From assembly GCF_013347965.1 (NCBI RefSeq), contig NZ_CP048810.1, positions 372,001 to 436,000 on the forward strand: a stretch of DNA of 64,000 bases. Reading direction: 5' to 3'. The notes below the pieces were generated by a model. It was not told the DNA's origin. It was given only the letters and a program-made list of their open reading frames with translations, and made no database searches. Positions 1-9,226 of this stretch are shown here, one piece after another; the stretch's first letter is position 1; every line of letters starts with the position of its first letter. Position numbers and translations under genes: made by a program. The stretch is from Pseudomonas bijieensis. GTDB taxonomy: Bacteria; Pseudomonadota; Gammaproteobacteria; Pseudomonadales; Pseudomonadaceae.

Positions 1-297
1 GCTGATTTGCGTCAGGGTCAGGTCGGTCTCTCGGATCAGTTGTTTGGCCCGGGCGATGCGCTGGCTACGGATCCAGGCCTGAGGGGACTGACCGGTGCTG
101 CACTTGAAGGCTCGGGAAAAATGACTGCGGGACAGGGCGCAGGCCTTGGCCAGCTCAGCGATTTCCAGGGTGTCGCTCAGGCCGTCGAGAATCATTTTCT
201 TGACCAGGCTTTCGCGCCAGGGAGACAAGCCACCAGTAGCGGATTTGCGCGTTGGATTGATGGGCGCCTTGACGGTGGTGTGCGATGGATGAGCCAT
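1..297 (-). CDS. AraC-family transcriptional regulator (3' part outside window)
   Basis: The minus strand reads from an ATG at 297 without a stop to base 1, so the C-terminal end lies off the left edge. The visible 99 residues contain most of an AraC-type DNA-binding region: a first helix-turn-helix (EIAELAKACALSRSHFSRAF), then the linking stretch TGQSPQAWIRSQRIARAKQL and the beginning of the second HTH (DLTLTQIS). There is no room for a large N-terminal sensor domain, only about 30 residues, so this is a short AraC protein. It probably regulates itself or a neighbour to the left; nothing here fixes a target. The region between it and the next gene (298-571) shows no convincing signal. Confidence 0.85.
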   Translation of the reverse strand, partial: MAHPSHTTVKAPINPTRKSATGGLSPWRESLVKKMILDGLSDTLEIAELAKACALSRSHFSRAFKCSTGQSPQAWIRSQRIARAKQLIRETDLTLTQIS

Positions 298-571
298 GAC
301 TAAGATTCCGTGTCAGTGGGAAATGCCCGGCGCACCGCACGGTGGGCTGGCAGCTTCCCGCTTGAGAAAACAGGTCTGAGCAGAGGGCTTCATTCTTGGA
401 CGCGGAGCGCGGGCATGCGAGTTAAACGTTGTTAATTGCGTTCGGGTGCGGCGCCGAGCGCGCACTCATTCAGCACATGGCTGCAATTTTTGCGCTGTGA
501 GGCGAGTGCATGATGACCTTCTCCGGCTGGCGTATGGGTGGCCGTTCTTCCGACTCGATCAAGGTGAAGGT

Positions 572-1561
572 ATGAAGCATTCTCTGGTGTGCGCACTGCG
601 CGGAGCGGGCCTGGCATTGGCGCTGACATCGTTGGACGCCCTGGCCCAGGCGCCGCTGCAGGCCACTCAAGTTCCCGGTTATTACCGCCTGGCGGTGGGC
701 GACTACGAAGTGACGGCGCTGTTCGACGGCTACAACGATCTGTCGCCCAAGCTGCTCGAAGGCCTGAGCCAAAGCCAGATCCGCGCCTTGCTCGCCCGTC
801 GCTCGATTGAAACACCGGGAGTGCAGACCGCGTTCAATGCTTTTCTGGTCAATACCGGTCAGCAACTGATCCTGGTGGACACCGGTGCCGGTCAGTGCAT
901 CGGCGCCACGGCTGGAATGCTCTCGGCGAACATGCAGGCCGCCGGTTATCGTCCGGAGCAGGTCGATGCCATCCTGCTTACTCATTTGCATCTGGATCAC
1001 GTGTGCGGGCTGGTCGACGACAAGCAGCAACCGCTGTTCGCCAACGCTACGGTCTATGCGGCGAAGGCAGAAGCCGATTACTGGCTCGATCCCCAGGCGA
1101 TGGCCAAGGCACCCGCCGGTGCCCGGGAGTTCTTCAAGATCGCTCAGGATTCCACCGCGCCTTATGTGGCAGCCGGCCGCTTCAAGACCTTCGCCGGCGG
1201 CCAGTCACCGCTGCCCGGTGTCGATGCCGCGCTGGAGCCAGGGCACACGCCGGGTAGCACCACGTACCGCTTTACCTCCCAACGCCAGAGCATCCTGTTC
1301 ATGGGCGACCTGGTGCATAACCTGGCGGTGCAGTTCGAGCATCCCGAGGTATCGATTCGTTTCGATGTCGACAATAAACGGGCGATCAAGAGCCGGGCCA
1401 AGGTGTTCAACGAGGCAGCCACCGCCAAGACCTGGGTGGCGGCAGCACATCTGCCGTTTCCAGGCATGGGGCATATCAGTGCAGTGGGCGGGCACTTCCA
1501 GTGGGTGCCGGTCGAGTATGGGCCTTATCAACGGGCAGCCAAGGTGCCGATGATCGAATGA
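572..1561 (+). CDS. Exported MBL-fold metallohydrolase
   Basis: A 329-residue metallo-beta-lactamase-fold protein. The ATG at 572 is preferred over upstream in-frame codons because AAGG lies just upstream and the protein then begins with a clear Sec signal peptide (residues 1 to about 27, ending ALAQA). The zinc motif THLHLDH is at residues 137-143. Later ligands are visible as EPGHTPGST, the Asp of MGDLVH and a final His in the AAHLPFPGMGH stretch. The overall pattern is that of periplasmic MBL hydrolases annotated as lactonase-like or quorum-quenching-like enzymes, but the substrate cannot be read from sequence. It stands alone, with no obvious operon partner. Confidence 0.85.
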   Translation: MKHSLVCALRGAGLALALTSLDALAQAPLQATQVPGYYRLAVGDYEVTALFDGYNDLSPKLLEGLSQSQIRALLARRSIETPGVQTAFNAFLVNTGQQLILVDTGAGQCIGATAGMLSANMQAAGYRPEQVDAILLTHLHLDHVCGLVDDKQQPLFANATVYAAKAEADYWLDPQAMAKAPAGAREFFKIAQDSTAPYVAAGRFKTFAGGQSPLPGVDAALEPGHTPGSTTYRFTSQRQSILFMGDLVHNLAVQFEHPEVSIRFDVDNKRAIKSRAKVFNEAATAKTWVAAAHLPFPGMGHISAVGGHFQWVPVEYGPYQRAAKVPMIE

Positions 1562-1777
1562 AATCCGATTGCTTGCGCCGATAAAACAGGCCTTGCTTCA
1601 CTGCCGGAACAATAATCGATCTTCAACACCCGAGAGTCGGCGTCAGCGTGTTTCGACCTGAGCCCTGACGTCGACCCAATGTCGGTAATTAACCCCCACC
1701 CAACCTGACTACCACTCGCCACCGTGACGGGTAGAGCAGAGTGCTGGCCATTTGTCAGCCAGCTAGCCCGCGCGTTC

Positions 1778-1828
1778 TTGACAATCAATCTGCTTGGGCA
1801 AATACTCGCGTCCATATTCATATATATG
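1778..1828 (+). promoter_or_regulatory. Putative sigma-70 promoter and palindrome upstream of GntR gene
   Basis: TTGACA at 1778-1783 is followed after 17 bases by AATACT at 1801-1806, a good fit to a housekeeping promoter. The palindrome CATATATATG at 1819-1828 lies between this promoter and the GntR start codon at 1855, where an autoregulatory operator would be expected. The promoter elements are seen directly; operator function is inferred. The rest of 1562-1777 shows nothing I can name. Confidence 0.45.
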
Positions 1829-1854
1829 ACTAGATAACAAGGTGAATAAGGTCG

Positions 1855-2586
1855 ATGAAAGCTCTCTCCAGCGATGTCCGTCTGCCGCTCTATCAACGTT
1901 TGCGCGACCAATTGGCCGAGCAGATCGCCAATAATCGCTGGCGCCCGGGGGAGGCGATCCCGACTGAGGCTGCGTTGTCGGCAGAGTATCAATTGTCCAC
2001 CGGTACTGTGCGCAAGGCTGTCGATGCGCTGGTCAACGAGGGCATCCTGGAGCGTCAGCAAGGGCGCGGTACTTTCATTCGTCGACCGCAGTTCCAGTCG
2101 TCGCTGTTCCGTTTTTTCCGCTTTCAAAGTGCATCGGGCGAACGTCGGGTTCCCGAGAGCCGCATCCTGTCCGTAGAGCCGGTGGCCGCGCCTTCGGCGG
2201 TGGCCCAGGCGCTGGGGCTGCCGGTGGATGCACCGGTCATCCGCATTGTGCGAGTGCGTCTGCTGGAGGTGAAACCGGTGCTCGCCGAGGAAATCTGGCT
2301 ACCCCGTAGCTGCTTCCAACCCTTGCTCGAAATCGACCTGAGTCAACAGGGCCCGCTGCTCTATCCCATCTACGAAGAAACCTGTGGCCAGGTCGTCGCC
2401 TATGCCGAAGAAACCCTTACCGCCGAATCAGTGAATGAGGTGCACGCAAGATTGCTGCAGGTGCCGGTCAACAGCCCTGTGGTGGTGATTGAGCGCCTGG
2501 CACGTGACTACGCCGGCAATCCCCTGGAGTGGCGACGCTCTCGCGGGCATGCCGAGCACTTCCGCTACAGCGTGGAAATTCGCTGA
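1855..2586 (+). CDS. GntR-family regulator, HutC type with UTRA domain
   Basis: A 243-residue regulator. Residues 10-80 form the GntR winged helix, with the typical LYQRLRDQLAEQI start, the PGEAIPTEAALSAEY segment and GRGTFIRRP wing. The remaining 160 residues fit a UTRA ligand-binding domain. AAGG lies a few bases before the ATG. The gene is co-directional with an MFS carrier and an amidohydrolase, so the likely role is substrate-responsive control of that small catabolic unit. The effector is unknown. Confidence 0.88.
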   Translation: MKALSSDVRLPLYQRLRDQLAEQIANNRWRPGEAIPTEAALSAEYQLSTGTVRKAVDALVNEGILERQQGRGTFIRRPQFQSSLFRFFRFQSASGERRVPESRILSVEPVAAPSAVAQALGLPVDAPVIRIVRVRLLEVKPVLAEEIWLPRSCFQPLLEIDLSQQGPLLYPIYEETCGQVVAYAEETLTAESVNEVHARLLQVPVNSPVVVIERLARDYAGNPLEWRRSRGHAEHFRYSVEIR

Positions 2587-2718
2587 CGCGGCCCGGCTAG
2601 GGGCGTCCAGCGGCGAGTGGGTCGCCGCTGTCTTTATCGTTTTGTTTGCCATGACTGGCCCTGTAGCGGCGCGGTTCGCTCTCGGCTGCCTTTCGTTCCA
2701 CTTATAAGGATAAGAAGC

Positions 2719-4008
2719 ATGTTCAGTTGGTATCGCCAAGTCACTGCGCGGGAGCGCAAAACGTTTTGGGCCTGTTTCGGTGGATGGTCGCTCGACGCCT
2801 TGGAAGTACAGATGTTCGGCCTGGCGATACCGGCGCTGATCGCCGCGTTCGCCCTGACCAAGGGCGATGCCGGGTTGGTCAGCGGCGTGACCCTGGTCAC
2901 TTCGGCCCTGGGCGGTTGGGTCGGCGGGACGCTGTCGGACCGCTACGGTCGGGTGCGCACGTTGCAATGGATGATCTTGTGGTTTTCGTTCTTCACCTTC
3001 CTGTCGGCGTTCGTCACCGGCTTCCACTCGTTGTTGATCGTCAAGGCGCTGCAGGGCTTCGGGATCGGCGGGGAGTGGGCCGCCGGTGCGGTATTGATGG
3101 CCGAGACCATCAACCCAAAATACCGCGGCAAGGTCATGGGCACCGTACAAAGCGCTTGGGCGGTGGGTTGGGGGCTGGCGGTCGGCGTCTTCACGCTGAT
3201 CTACTCCCTCGTGCCGCAGGACATGGCCTGGCGGGTGATGTTCGTCGTGGGCCTGCTGCCGTCGTTCCTGATCATCTGGGTGCGGCGCAACGTTGAAGAG
3301 CCCGACAGTTTCCAGCGGCTGAAAAAAGACAACGTCATTCCCCAGAGTTTCTTCAAATCCCTGGCCGGCATCTTTCGTCCCGAGTTGATCCGTGTGACCT
3401 TGTTTGGCGGGTTGCTGGGGCTGGGTGCGCACGGCGGTTACCACGCCGTGATGACCTGGCTGCCGACTTTCCTCAAGACCGAACGCAACCTGTCGGTGCT
3501 CAACTCCGGCGGCTATCTGGCGGTGATCATCTTCGCCTTCTGGTGCGGCTGCGTGGTCAGTGGCTTGTTGATCGATCGCATTGGTCGTCGGAAAAACATC
3601 GTGTTGTTCGCGCTGTGTTGTGTGGTCACCGTGCAGTGCTATGTGTTCCTGCCGTTGACCAACACCCAGATGCTGTTCCTGGGGTTCCCGCTCGGCTTCT
3701 TCGCGGCCGGTATTCCGGCGAGCCTCGGGGCGTTTTTCAACGAATTGTACCCGGCGGATGTGCGCGGCGCCGGCGTGGGGTTCTGCTACAACTTCGGCCG
3801 GGTGCTCTCGGCGGTGTTCCCGTTCCTGGTCGGCCACATGAGCGATTCCATGTCCTTGGGCTCGGCCATTGGCATCGACGCCGGGATCGCCTACGGCGTG
3901 GCGGTGATCGCGGCGCTGTGCCTGCCGGAAACCCGTGGCCGCAGCCTGGAAGCCACTGTTGCATCTGCGCCTGTGGTTGAGCGTGACAGCCAGGGCGCCC
4001 GGGCCTGA
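2719..4008 (+). CDS. MFS transporter, organic/aromatic acid symporter type
   Basis: A 429-residue, 12-helix major facilitator protein. The ATG at 2719 follows an AAGGA-type ribosome site and gives the family-typical start (FSWYRQVTARERKTFWACF). A longer in-frame reading from 2617 begins in sequence without membrane or family character. The first helix carries the acid-symporter-like stretch GWSLDALEVQMFG, and the loop 2-3 motif is GGTLSDRYGRVR. Its relatives carry monocarboxylates, sialic acid, muconate or aromatic acids. It sits between a GntR regulator and a PDC-lactonase-like hydrolase, which suggests uptake of the acid or lactone that the hydrolase processes. Confidence 0.85.
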   Translation: MFSWYRQVTARERKTFWACFGGWSLDALEVQMFGLAIPALIAAFALTKGDAGLVSGVTLVTSALGGWVGGTLSDRYGRVRTLQWMILWFSFFTFLSAFVTGFHSLLIVKALQGFGIGGEWAAGAVLMAETINPKYRGKVMGTVQSAWAVGWGLAVGVFTLIYSLVPQDMAWRVMFVVGLLPSFLIIWVRRNVEEPDSFQRLKKDNVIPQSFFKSLAGIFRPELIRVTLFGGLLGLGAHGGYHAVMTWLPTFLKTERNLSVLNSGGYLAVIIFAFWCGCVVSGLLIDRIGRRKNIVLFALCCVVTVQCYVFLPLTNTQMLFLGFPLGFFAAGIPASLGAFFNELYPADVRGAGVGFCYNFGRVLSAVFPFLVGHMSDSMSLGSAIGIDAGIAYGVAVIAALCLPETRGRSLEATVASAPVVERDSQGARA

Positions 4009-4027
4009 TTTTCCTTATTGTCGATAG

Positions 4028-4867
4028 ATGAGCCTCATGCCTGATACCTGTACTAAACCGATCACCGGCATTGACTGCCACGCCCACGTGTTCAGCCGCG
4101 AGCTGGAGCTGGCCGCTGTCCGGCGCTACACACCTGACTATGACGCCACGCTCGCTCAATACCTGAGCCACCTGCACGCCCACGGCTTGAGCCATGGCGT
4201 GTTGGTGCAGCCGAGCTTTCTCGGCACCGATAACCGCTACCTGCTCGCTGCGCTACGGCAAGCACCGGAGCAGTTGCGTGGCGTCGTGGTTCTGGAGCGG
4301 GACGTCAGCCGCGCCGTGCTGGACGACATGGCCCGGCTGGGCGTGGTCGGTGTTCGCTTGAACCTGATGGGCAAAGCCTTGCCTGATTTTCGCGACGTCG
4401 CCTGGAACGGTTTTTTGGGTCACCTCGCGGAGCTGGATTGGCATGTCGAGTTGCATGCGAACCTGGCGGACTTGCCGGGGCTGATCGGTCAGCTGTTACC
4501 GTTTGGCATCCGTTTGGTGGTCGATCACTTCGGTCGCCCGGATGCGCGTGTGGGGCTGGATCAACCTGGCTTTGCCCAATTGATGGAGCTTGGGCGAGGC
4601 GGGCAGGTCTGGATGAAGGTGTCCGGCATCTATCGACTGGGCGCAACGGCCCCGCAGAACCTTGAATTCGCTCGCGCCTCGTTGACGCTGCTGGAACAAT
4701 CTTTCGGTCCCGAGCGCCTGGTGTGGGGCAGCGACTGGCCGCACACGCAGCATGAAGAAAGTGTCGGCTTTGACACGGTCATGGGGCAGTTGCGCGCATT
4801 GCAGTGTTCGGCGTCACTGATGCATGCGTTAATGGTTCAGGCCCCCCAGGCATTATTCAGGTTTTGA
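4028..4867 (+). CDS. Amidohydrolase-fold hydrolase, 2-pyrone-4,6-dicarboxylate lactonase-like
   Basis: A 279-residue TIM-barrel metal hydrolase of the COG3618 type. The N-terminal metal motif GIDCHAHVF is at residues 12-20. Other family features are VVDHFGRPD near the middle, MKVSGIYRLG, and RLVWGSDWPHTQH near the C-terminus, where the Asp of GSDWP is the usual catalytic acid. Start codons at 4028 and 4037 are both possible because neither has a strong ribosome site. It follows the MFS gene by 19 bases, so the two probably form one transcript. Lactone or dicarboxylate hydrolysis is inferred from the family; the substrate is not determined. Confidence 0.82.
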   Translation: MSLMPDTCTKPITGIDCHAHVFSRELELAAVRRYTPDYDATLAQYLSHLHAHGLSHGVLVQPSFLGTDNRYLLAALRQAPEQLRGVVVLERDVSRAVLDDMARLGVVGVRLNLMGKALPDFRDVAWNGFLGHLAELDWHVELHANLADLPGLIGQLLPFGIRLVVDHFGRPDARVGLDQPGFAQLMELGRGGQVWMKVSGIYRLGATAPQNLEFARASLTLLEQSFGPERLVWGSDWPHTQHEESVGFDTVMGQLRALQCSASLMHALMVQAPQALFRF

Positions 4868-5060
4868 GGTGCAAGGCCTGTGACGTCGAGTTTTCCTGAA
4901 CTCGCCCGGTGAATAGGGATCTAGACTCCATTGAAGCCCTGTGAGCAGTAGCCGTATCCGTCTCTAGAAGGATTTGCGCGCTGGAAGCATCGGCCCAGGC
5001 TATGGCGGCCGGGGCGCTGGACAGCGAGGGCGTTTCAGCCAGGCGGTTTGAGGAAGACTG

Positions 5061-7244
5061 ATGTCGAACATTGAAGAGCTACCCATGGAAGCGCGCACGG
5101 CAAGCGAGTATGAAAGCTTGATCGCGATGGGGACGAGCGCGCTCGATGCCATTCCCGGTGCGGTGTACCTCTGCGATCGTCAGGGGTGGCTCGTGCGGTA
5201 CAACAGTGAGGCGGCCGAGCTGTGGGGAAGGGCGCCAGTACTCGGAGAGAATGGCGACCGTTTCTGCGGTGCCTATCGTCTGTTCCTGGCCGACGGTACG
5301 CCGCTGCCATTCGAACACTGCCCGACCGCCTCGGCGCTCAATACCGGCATAGCCTCGCGCAACCAGGAAGTGCTCATCCAGCGCCCGGATGGTTCGCGGT
5401 TCGTGGCGCTGATGAACATCCGCGCCCTCAGGGATCGGCGCGGCGTCGTCCAAGGGGTGATCAATTGCTTCCAGGACGTCTCGGCGCATCACGCCATGGC
5501 CGAGGAGCTGCGGCGCAAGAGTGCCGACCTGGAAGACTTTTTCGAAAACAGCGCCGTGGGCCTGCATATCGTCAGTGGCGAGGGCATCATCCTGCGCGCC
5601 AACAAGGCGGAGCTGGCGCTGCTGGGTTATCCGGCGCAAGAATACATCGGGCGGCACATCACCGAGTTTCATGTCGACGAACCGGTTATCGGCGACATCC
5701 TCACCAAACTGGGCAGTGGCGATTGCCTGGAGAGCTATCCGGCGCGCCTGAGGGCGAAAGATGGCTCGATCAAGCATGTCACGATCACCTCGAACGGGCG
5801 CTTCGAGGACGGAAAGCTCTTCAACACCCGTTGTTTCACCATTGACAGAAGCTGCGTCCATGCGGCCGAGGCGGCACGCCAGGACAGCGATGAGCGGCTT
5901 TCGGCGACCTATGAGGCGGTGACCATCGGAATTTCCGAGGTCGATATCGACGGTCGCTTGCTCCGGGTGAACGATGCCCTGTGCAACATGCTGGGGCGGT
6001 CGCGCGAAGAGCTCCTGTCGATGACGTTTCTGGACTACACCCACCCGGACTGTATTCAGCAGGATGCCGGGTTGTACGCCCGCCAGGTGGCCGGTGAGCT
6101 GGAGAACTACGTGCTACGCAAACGCGCCCTGAAGCCCGATGGCGAAGTGGTTTACCTCGACATCCACAGCTCGTCAGTGAGGGACGCCAACGGTACGTTT
6201 CGTTATGGCGTGCGGGTGCTGCAGGACGTCACGCTGGCGCGGCGGATGGAAAACCAGCTCCGCGAAAGCGAGCGGCACATGCGCAATCTGCTCGAAGCCT
6301 TGCCTGCCGCGGTGTACACCACCGACGCCGAGGGGCGCATCACGTTCTTCAATCGCGCCGCCGTCGAGTTGTCGGGGCGCACGCCGCAGTTGGGCGAGAT
6401 GTGGTGTGTGACCTGGAAACTGTTCAATACGGACGGCAGCGCACTTCCCCACGATCAATGCCCGATGGCGGTGGCGCTGAAGGAAAACCGGCCGATACGC
6501 GGCGTCGAGGCGGTTGCGCAGCGGCCGGATGGCAGCCATGTACCGTTCACGCCGTTTCCCACGCCGTTGCATGACGCCGATGGAAATCTGGTGGGCGCCA
6601 TCAACATGCTGGTCGATATTTCCGAACGCAAACAGGCGGAAAACCGGCAGAAGACGCTGATCGATGAGCTCAATCACCGGGTCAAGAACACCCTGGCCAC
6701 GGTGCAATCCCTGGCGGCCCAGACCGCGCGCAATGCAGAGGATGCGAAAGACGGCTACAGGCGTTTCGAGGCCAGGCTCCTGGCGTTGTCGCGGGCACAC
6801 GATCTCTTGACCAAGCGCCATTGGGGGCAGACTCCGCTTCACACCCTGGCCCTTGAAGTGCTGATGCCGGTCTTTGGCCATGAACCTGGCCGCGTCGTGA
6901 TCGAAGGTGCTTCTGCGGACGTCGGTACCCGGGTGGCGCTCAATCTGACGATGACCCTCAATGAACTGGCGATCAACGCGCTTAAATACGGGGCCATGTC
7001 GGTCGAGACGGGGACGCTTTCAGTTACCTGGCACCTGCAAGCGCAGGCAGATGGAACGCTGCTGACCCTCGACTGGCGTGAACAAGGCGGGCCGCCCGTG
7101 TCACCCCCTGGACGGGAAGGGCTGGGTTCTCGCTTGATGAAGCGCTGCATCGAGCGTGACCTGGCTGGCAAGTTCGACCTCATCTACGCTCCGCAAGGCG
7201 TTTGCTGCCGCTTTTCGTTTCTGATTGGAGTATCTGGGGCATGA
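5061..7244 (+). CDS. Multi-PAS sensor histidine kinase, HWE family
   Basis: A 727-residue soluble kinase with no membrane segment. Four PAS repeats span roughly residues 20-520. The first and fourth are similar to each other (IPGAVYLCD.../LPAAVYTTD..., with a shared HCPTA/QCPMA segment), suggesting duplication. The kinase core begins at ELNHRVKNTLATVQSL, with the phospho-acceptor His at residue 539. The N-box is NELAINALKYG, and the Trp-x-Glu motif (DWREQGG) places it in the HWE group rather than the classical HisKA group. It overlaps a stand-alone receiver gene by four bases. Cytoplasmic sensing of light, redox state or a small ligand is possible; no chromophore-binding Cys of the LOV type (NCRFLQ) was found. 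Confidence 0.88.
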   Translation: MSNIEELPMEARTASEYESLIAMGTSALDAIPGAVYLCDRQGWLVRYNSEAAELWGRAPVLGENGDRFCGAYRLFLADGTPLPFEHCPTASALNTGIASRNQEVLIQRPDGSRFVALMNIRALRDRRGVVQGVINCFQDVSAHHAMAEELRRKSADLEDFFENSAVGLHIVSGEGIILRANKAELALLGYPAQEYIGRHITEFHVDEPVIGDILTKLGSGDCLESYPARLRAKDGSIKHVTITSNGRFEDGKLFNTRCFTIDRSCVHAAEAARQDSDERLSATYEAVTIGISEVDIDGRLLRVNDALCNMLGRSREELLSMTFLDYTHPDCIQQDAGLYARQVAGELENYVLRKRALKPDGEVVYLDIHSSSVRDANGTFRYGVRVLQDVTLARRMENQLRESERHMRNLLEALPAAVYTTDAEGRITFFNRAAVELSGRTPQLGEMWCVTWKLFNTDGSALPHDQCPMAVALKENRPIRGVEAVAQRPDGSHVPFTPFPTPLHDADGNLVGAINMLVDISERKQAENRQKTLIDELNHRVKNTLATVQSLAAQTARNAEDAKDGYRRFEARLLALSRAHDLLTKRHWGQTPLHTLALEVLMPVFGHEPGRVVIEGASADVGTRVALNLTMTLNELAINALKYGAMSVETGTLSVTWHLQAQADGTLLTLDWREQGGPPVSPPGREGLGSRLMKRCIERDLAGKFDLIYAPQGVCCRFSFLIGVSGA

Positions 7245-7642
7245 CCCCATTTGCTGGGGTCAGGGTGCTGGTCGTCGAGGACGAAGGCGCGATTGCCCTG
7301 TTGATCGAGGAGATGCTGGAAGAGCTCGGATGCGAAGTGGTGGCGTCAGTCGCCCGGCTCGCTGCGGCATGTGATATAGCCGGTTCGGTGCAGGTTGACC
7401 TGGCGATCCTGGACGTCAACCTGGCTGGCGAGCGTGTTTTCCCGGTGGCCGAAATTCTTCGCGGTCGCAATATTCCCTTTCTATTCAGCACCGGATACGG
7501 CGCCAGCGGGCTATCCGCCGAATATGCCGGGTGCCCGGTTCTGCACAAACCGTTCTCACAAAGCGAGCTGCAGCAGAAAATTGCCGTTACGCTGGCGGGC
7601 GCTCGCGACAGCGACTTGGCCTTCAGCTCCGATGCCAACTGA
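7241..7642 (+). CDS. Single-domain response regulator
   Basis: A 133-residue receiver protein with no output domain. The acidic pair is in VLVVEDEG, the phosphorylated Asp is in LAILDVNLAG, and the conserved Lys is in VLHKPFS. The ATG at 7241 overlaps the kinase stop codon (ATGA), giving translational coupling. HWE kinases are often paired with such receivers, which act by protein contact or phospho-transfer to another system. An upstream TTG-type reading from 7202 would overlap the kinase needlessly. Confidence 0.88.
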   Translation: MTPFAGVRVLVVEDEGAIALLIEEMLEELGCEVVASVARLAAACDIAGSVQVDLAILDVNLAGERVFPVAEILRGRNIPFLFSTGYGASGLSAEYAGCPVLHKPFSQSELQQKIAVTLAGARDSDLAFSSDAN

Positions 7643-7650
7643 CCCGGCGC

Positions 7651-7743
7651 TATCGCGAGCAGGCTCGCTCCCACAGTTTTTTCGAGTACTCGCAAAAGTC
7701 GTGTCCGGCCCAAATCCCTGTGGGAGCGAGCCTGCTCGCGATA
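7651..7743. repeat. Inverted pair of Pseudomonas REP-like units
   Basis: Two copies of the unit GTGGGAGCGAGCCTGCTCGC face each other: the reverse-complement copy at 7651-7676 and the forward copy at 7718-7743, separated by about 40 bases. Each unit is itself an imperfect palindrome. A second pair in the opposite arrangement lies at 56808-56895. Such pairs usually sit between genes and affect mRNA 3' ends; here they follow the receiver gene. Confidence 0.9.
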
Positions 7744-7901
7744 GTGGCGGCACAGCCAACATCGCAGCCGACTGATGCAACACTATCGCCAGCAAGCCCA
7801 GCCCTGACTTTCAAACCGGCCTCTACGAGACGTTGCCTCTGGACTGTGCTAAATCTCTACCGGCAGCCCACCAACCGCTATTACCCATTGAAGGAGTGAT
7901 C

Positions 7902-8345
7902 ATGAGTCTCCACGGTCATTACGATCCGCAGAACATCTTTGCGCTGATCCTTCGCGGCGATGCGCCGTGCTACAAGATTTACGAAGACGCCGATGTGCTG
8001 GCCTTCCTGGATATTTTTCCTCAATCGCGCGGCCATGTCCTGGTCATCCCCAAAGGCTCCCAGGCACGCAATATCCTTGAGGTCGAGCCCGCTGTCCTGG
8101 GCGCGATGATATCTGCCGTGCAGCACCTGACACGGATCATCGTGGACGAATTGCAGCCGGACGGGGTTCAGGTCGCGCAGTTCAATGGGGCCGTGGCCGG
8201 GCAAACGGTCTATCACATTCACATGCACATCATTCCACGCTGGGAAGGTGAGGCGCCCGGTGTGCATGGCAGGGGCAAGGCTGATCCCGCAGAGCTGGAA
8301 GCACTCCAGGCTCGTCTGGTCGAGCGCATTCGCTCAGAGGCGTGA
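7902..8345 (+). CDS. HIT-family nucleotide hydrolase/transferase
   Basis: A 147-residue histidine-triad protein. The signature YHIHMHIIPRW is near residue 108 and holds the catalytic His triad; CYKIYEDADVLAFLDI at the N-terminus is also typical of the Hint/HIT group. AAGGAG at 7891-7896 fixes the start at 7902 rather than an upstream codon at 7833. Members hydrolyse purine phosphoramidates or dinucleotides in the cytoplasm. The gene is monocistronic and converges on a LysR gene. Confidence 0.93.
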   Translation: MSLHGHYDPQNIFALILRGDAPCYKIYEDADVLAFLDIFPQSRGHVLVIPKGSQARNILEVEPAVLGAMISAVQHLTRIIVDELQPDGVQVAQFNGAVAGQTVYHIHMHIIPRWEGEAPGVHGRGKADPAELEALQARLVERIRSEA

Positions 8346-8353
8346 TAGCGCGC

Positions 8354-8384
8354 GGGGCACGGGGCGCATCAGTTGCCGTGCCCC
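8354..8384. terminator. Hairpin between convergent HIT and LysR genes
   Basis: A perfect 9-bp stem, GGGGCACGG at 8354-8362 with CCGTGCCCC at 8376-8384, and a 13-base loop. It starts just after the HIT stop and runs into the last codons of the LysR gene, so it could terminate both. No long U-tract is present, so the call rests on position and stem quality. Confidence 0.5.
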
Positions 8385-9226
8385 TGGCTGTTGCGGACCA
8401 ACTCATAAGCCCGGCGTACCAATGGATTGACAGTATTCGGTCGAATCCACAGGTGATAGGTCACGTCCGGTAGCCGCGGTAAACCATCGTTTTCTCCCAA
8501 TACCCGCATATCCGGCCCGAGCATTTCCATGCTGCGGGGCGTGACGCCCAACCCAGCGCGGGTCGCGGCCTTGATGCCGATCAGGTTCGAGGCCAGGTAG
8601 GCCTGGCGCCAGGGGATATTGGCGCGTTCGAGCGCCTCGAGGGCATAGCGGCGATAGATGCTGGGTTCGTCCACCAGGATCAGCGGCAACGGCTCGCCGG
8701 GATTGTGAAGGTACTGGGCCGAGCAGATCCACCACACCGGCGAGGTGCGCAAGGCGAAGCCTTCGAGGCTGGGATCCTGGCGGGTGGAAATGATCATGTC
8801 GACCTTGCCGCGACGCAGGTCGTCCATCAGGAACGGGCTGCGCCCGACATCGATCTCCAGGCGCAGGCGCGGGGCCGAGCGGGCGATGTGGCTGAGGATC
8901 GGTGGCAGGATGGTGTCGGCGATGTCGTGGGGCGAACCGATGCGCAGTACACCACTGAGGCTGCTCTCTCGCAGGGAACTGAGGACGTCATCGTTGAGCG
9001 ATAGCATCTGCCGCGCATGCCTCAGCAATTGCTGGCCCGCTTCCGTCAGCTGTTTTTGCCGCCCGCGCTTTTCGAACAGGCTCACCCCGACCTGTTGTTC
9101 CAGGCGTTGCATGTGCTGGGTCACCGACGATTGCGTGCGGGACAGTTGGGCGCCCGCTTCGGCGAAGCTGTGGTGGTCGACCACAGCGATGAAGGTGCGC
9201 AGTAATTCGAGATCGAGGGTCGACAT
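8369..9226 (-). CDS. LysR-family regulator of the adjacent sulfur/amino-acid operon
   Basis: A 285-residue LysR protein: N-terminal winged helix (residues 3-62, with FAEAGAQLSRTQSSVTQHMQRLE as recognition region) and a C-terminal periplasmic-binding-like effector domain. It is transcribed away from the nine-gene transport and catabolism operon beginning at 9469, the usual layout for a LysR activator and its target. The shared 9227-9468 region is AT-rich near 9360-9400 and would hold the operator; I could not fix a single T-N11-A box. The effector is probably the imported compound or an early product. Confidence 0.88.
   Translation of the reverse strand: MSTLDLELLRTFIAVVDHHSFAEAGAQLSRTQSSVTQHMQRLEQQVGVSLFEKRGRQKQLTEAGQQLLRHARQMLSLNDDVLSSLRESSLSGVLRIGSPHDIADTILPPILSHIARSAPRLRLEIDVGRSPFLMDDLRRGKVDMIISTRQDPSLEGFALRTSPVWWICSAQYLHNPGEPLPLILVDEPSIYRRYALEALERANIPWRQAYLASNLIGIKAATRAGLGVTPRSMEMLGPDMRVLGENDGLPRLPDVTYHLWIRPNTVNPLVRRAYELVRNSQGHGN

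Noticed and set aside
572..1561. Calling the MBL-fold protein an AHL lactonase
   Set aside because: The zinc motif is shared by many MBL hydrolases and nothing specific to AHL lactonases was found, so only the fold is named.
2428..3837. 469-codon minus-strand open frame opposite the MFS gene
   Set aside because: It is rich in His, Gln, Arg and Asp with no hydrophobic or domain pattern, as expected for the complement of a GC-rich membrane-protein gene.
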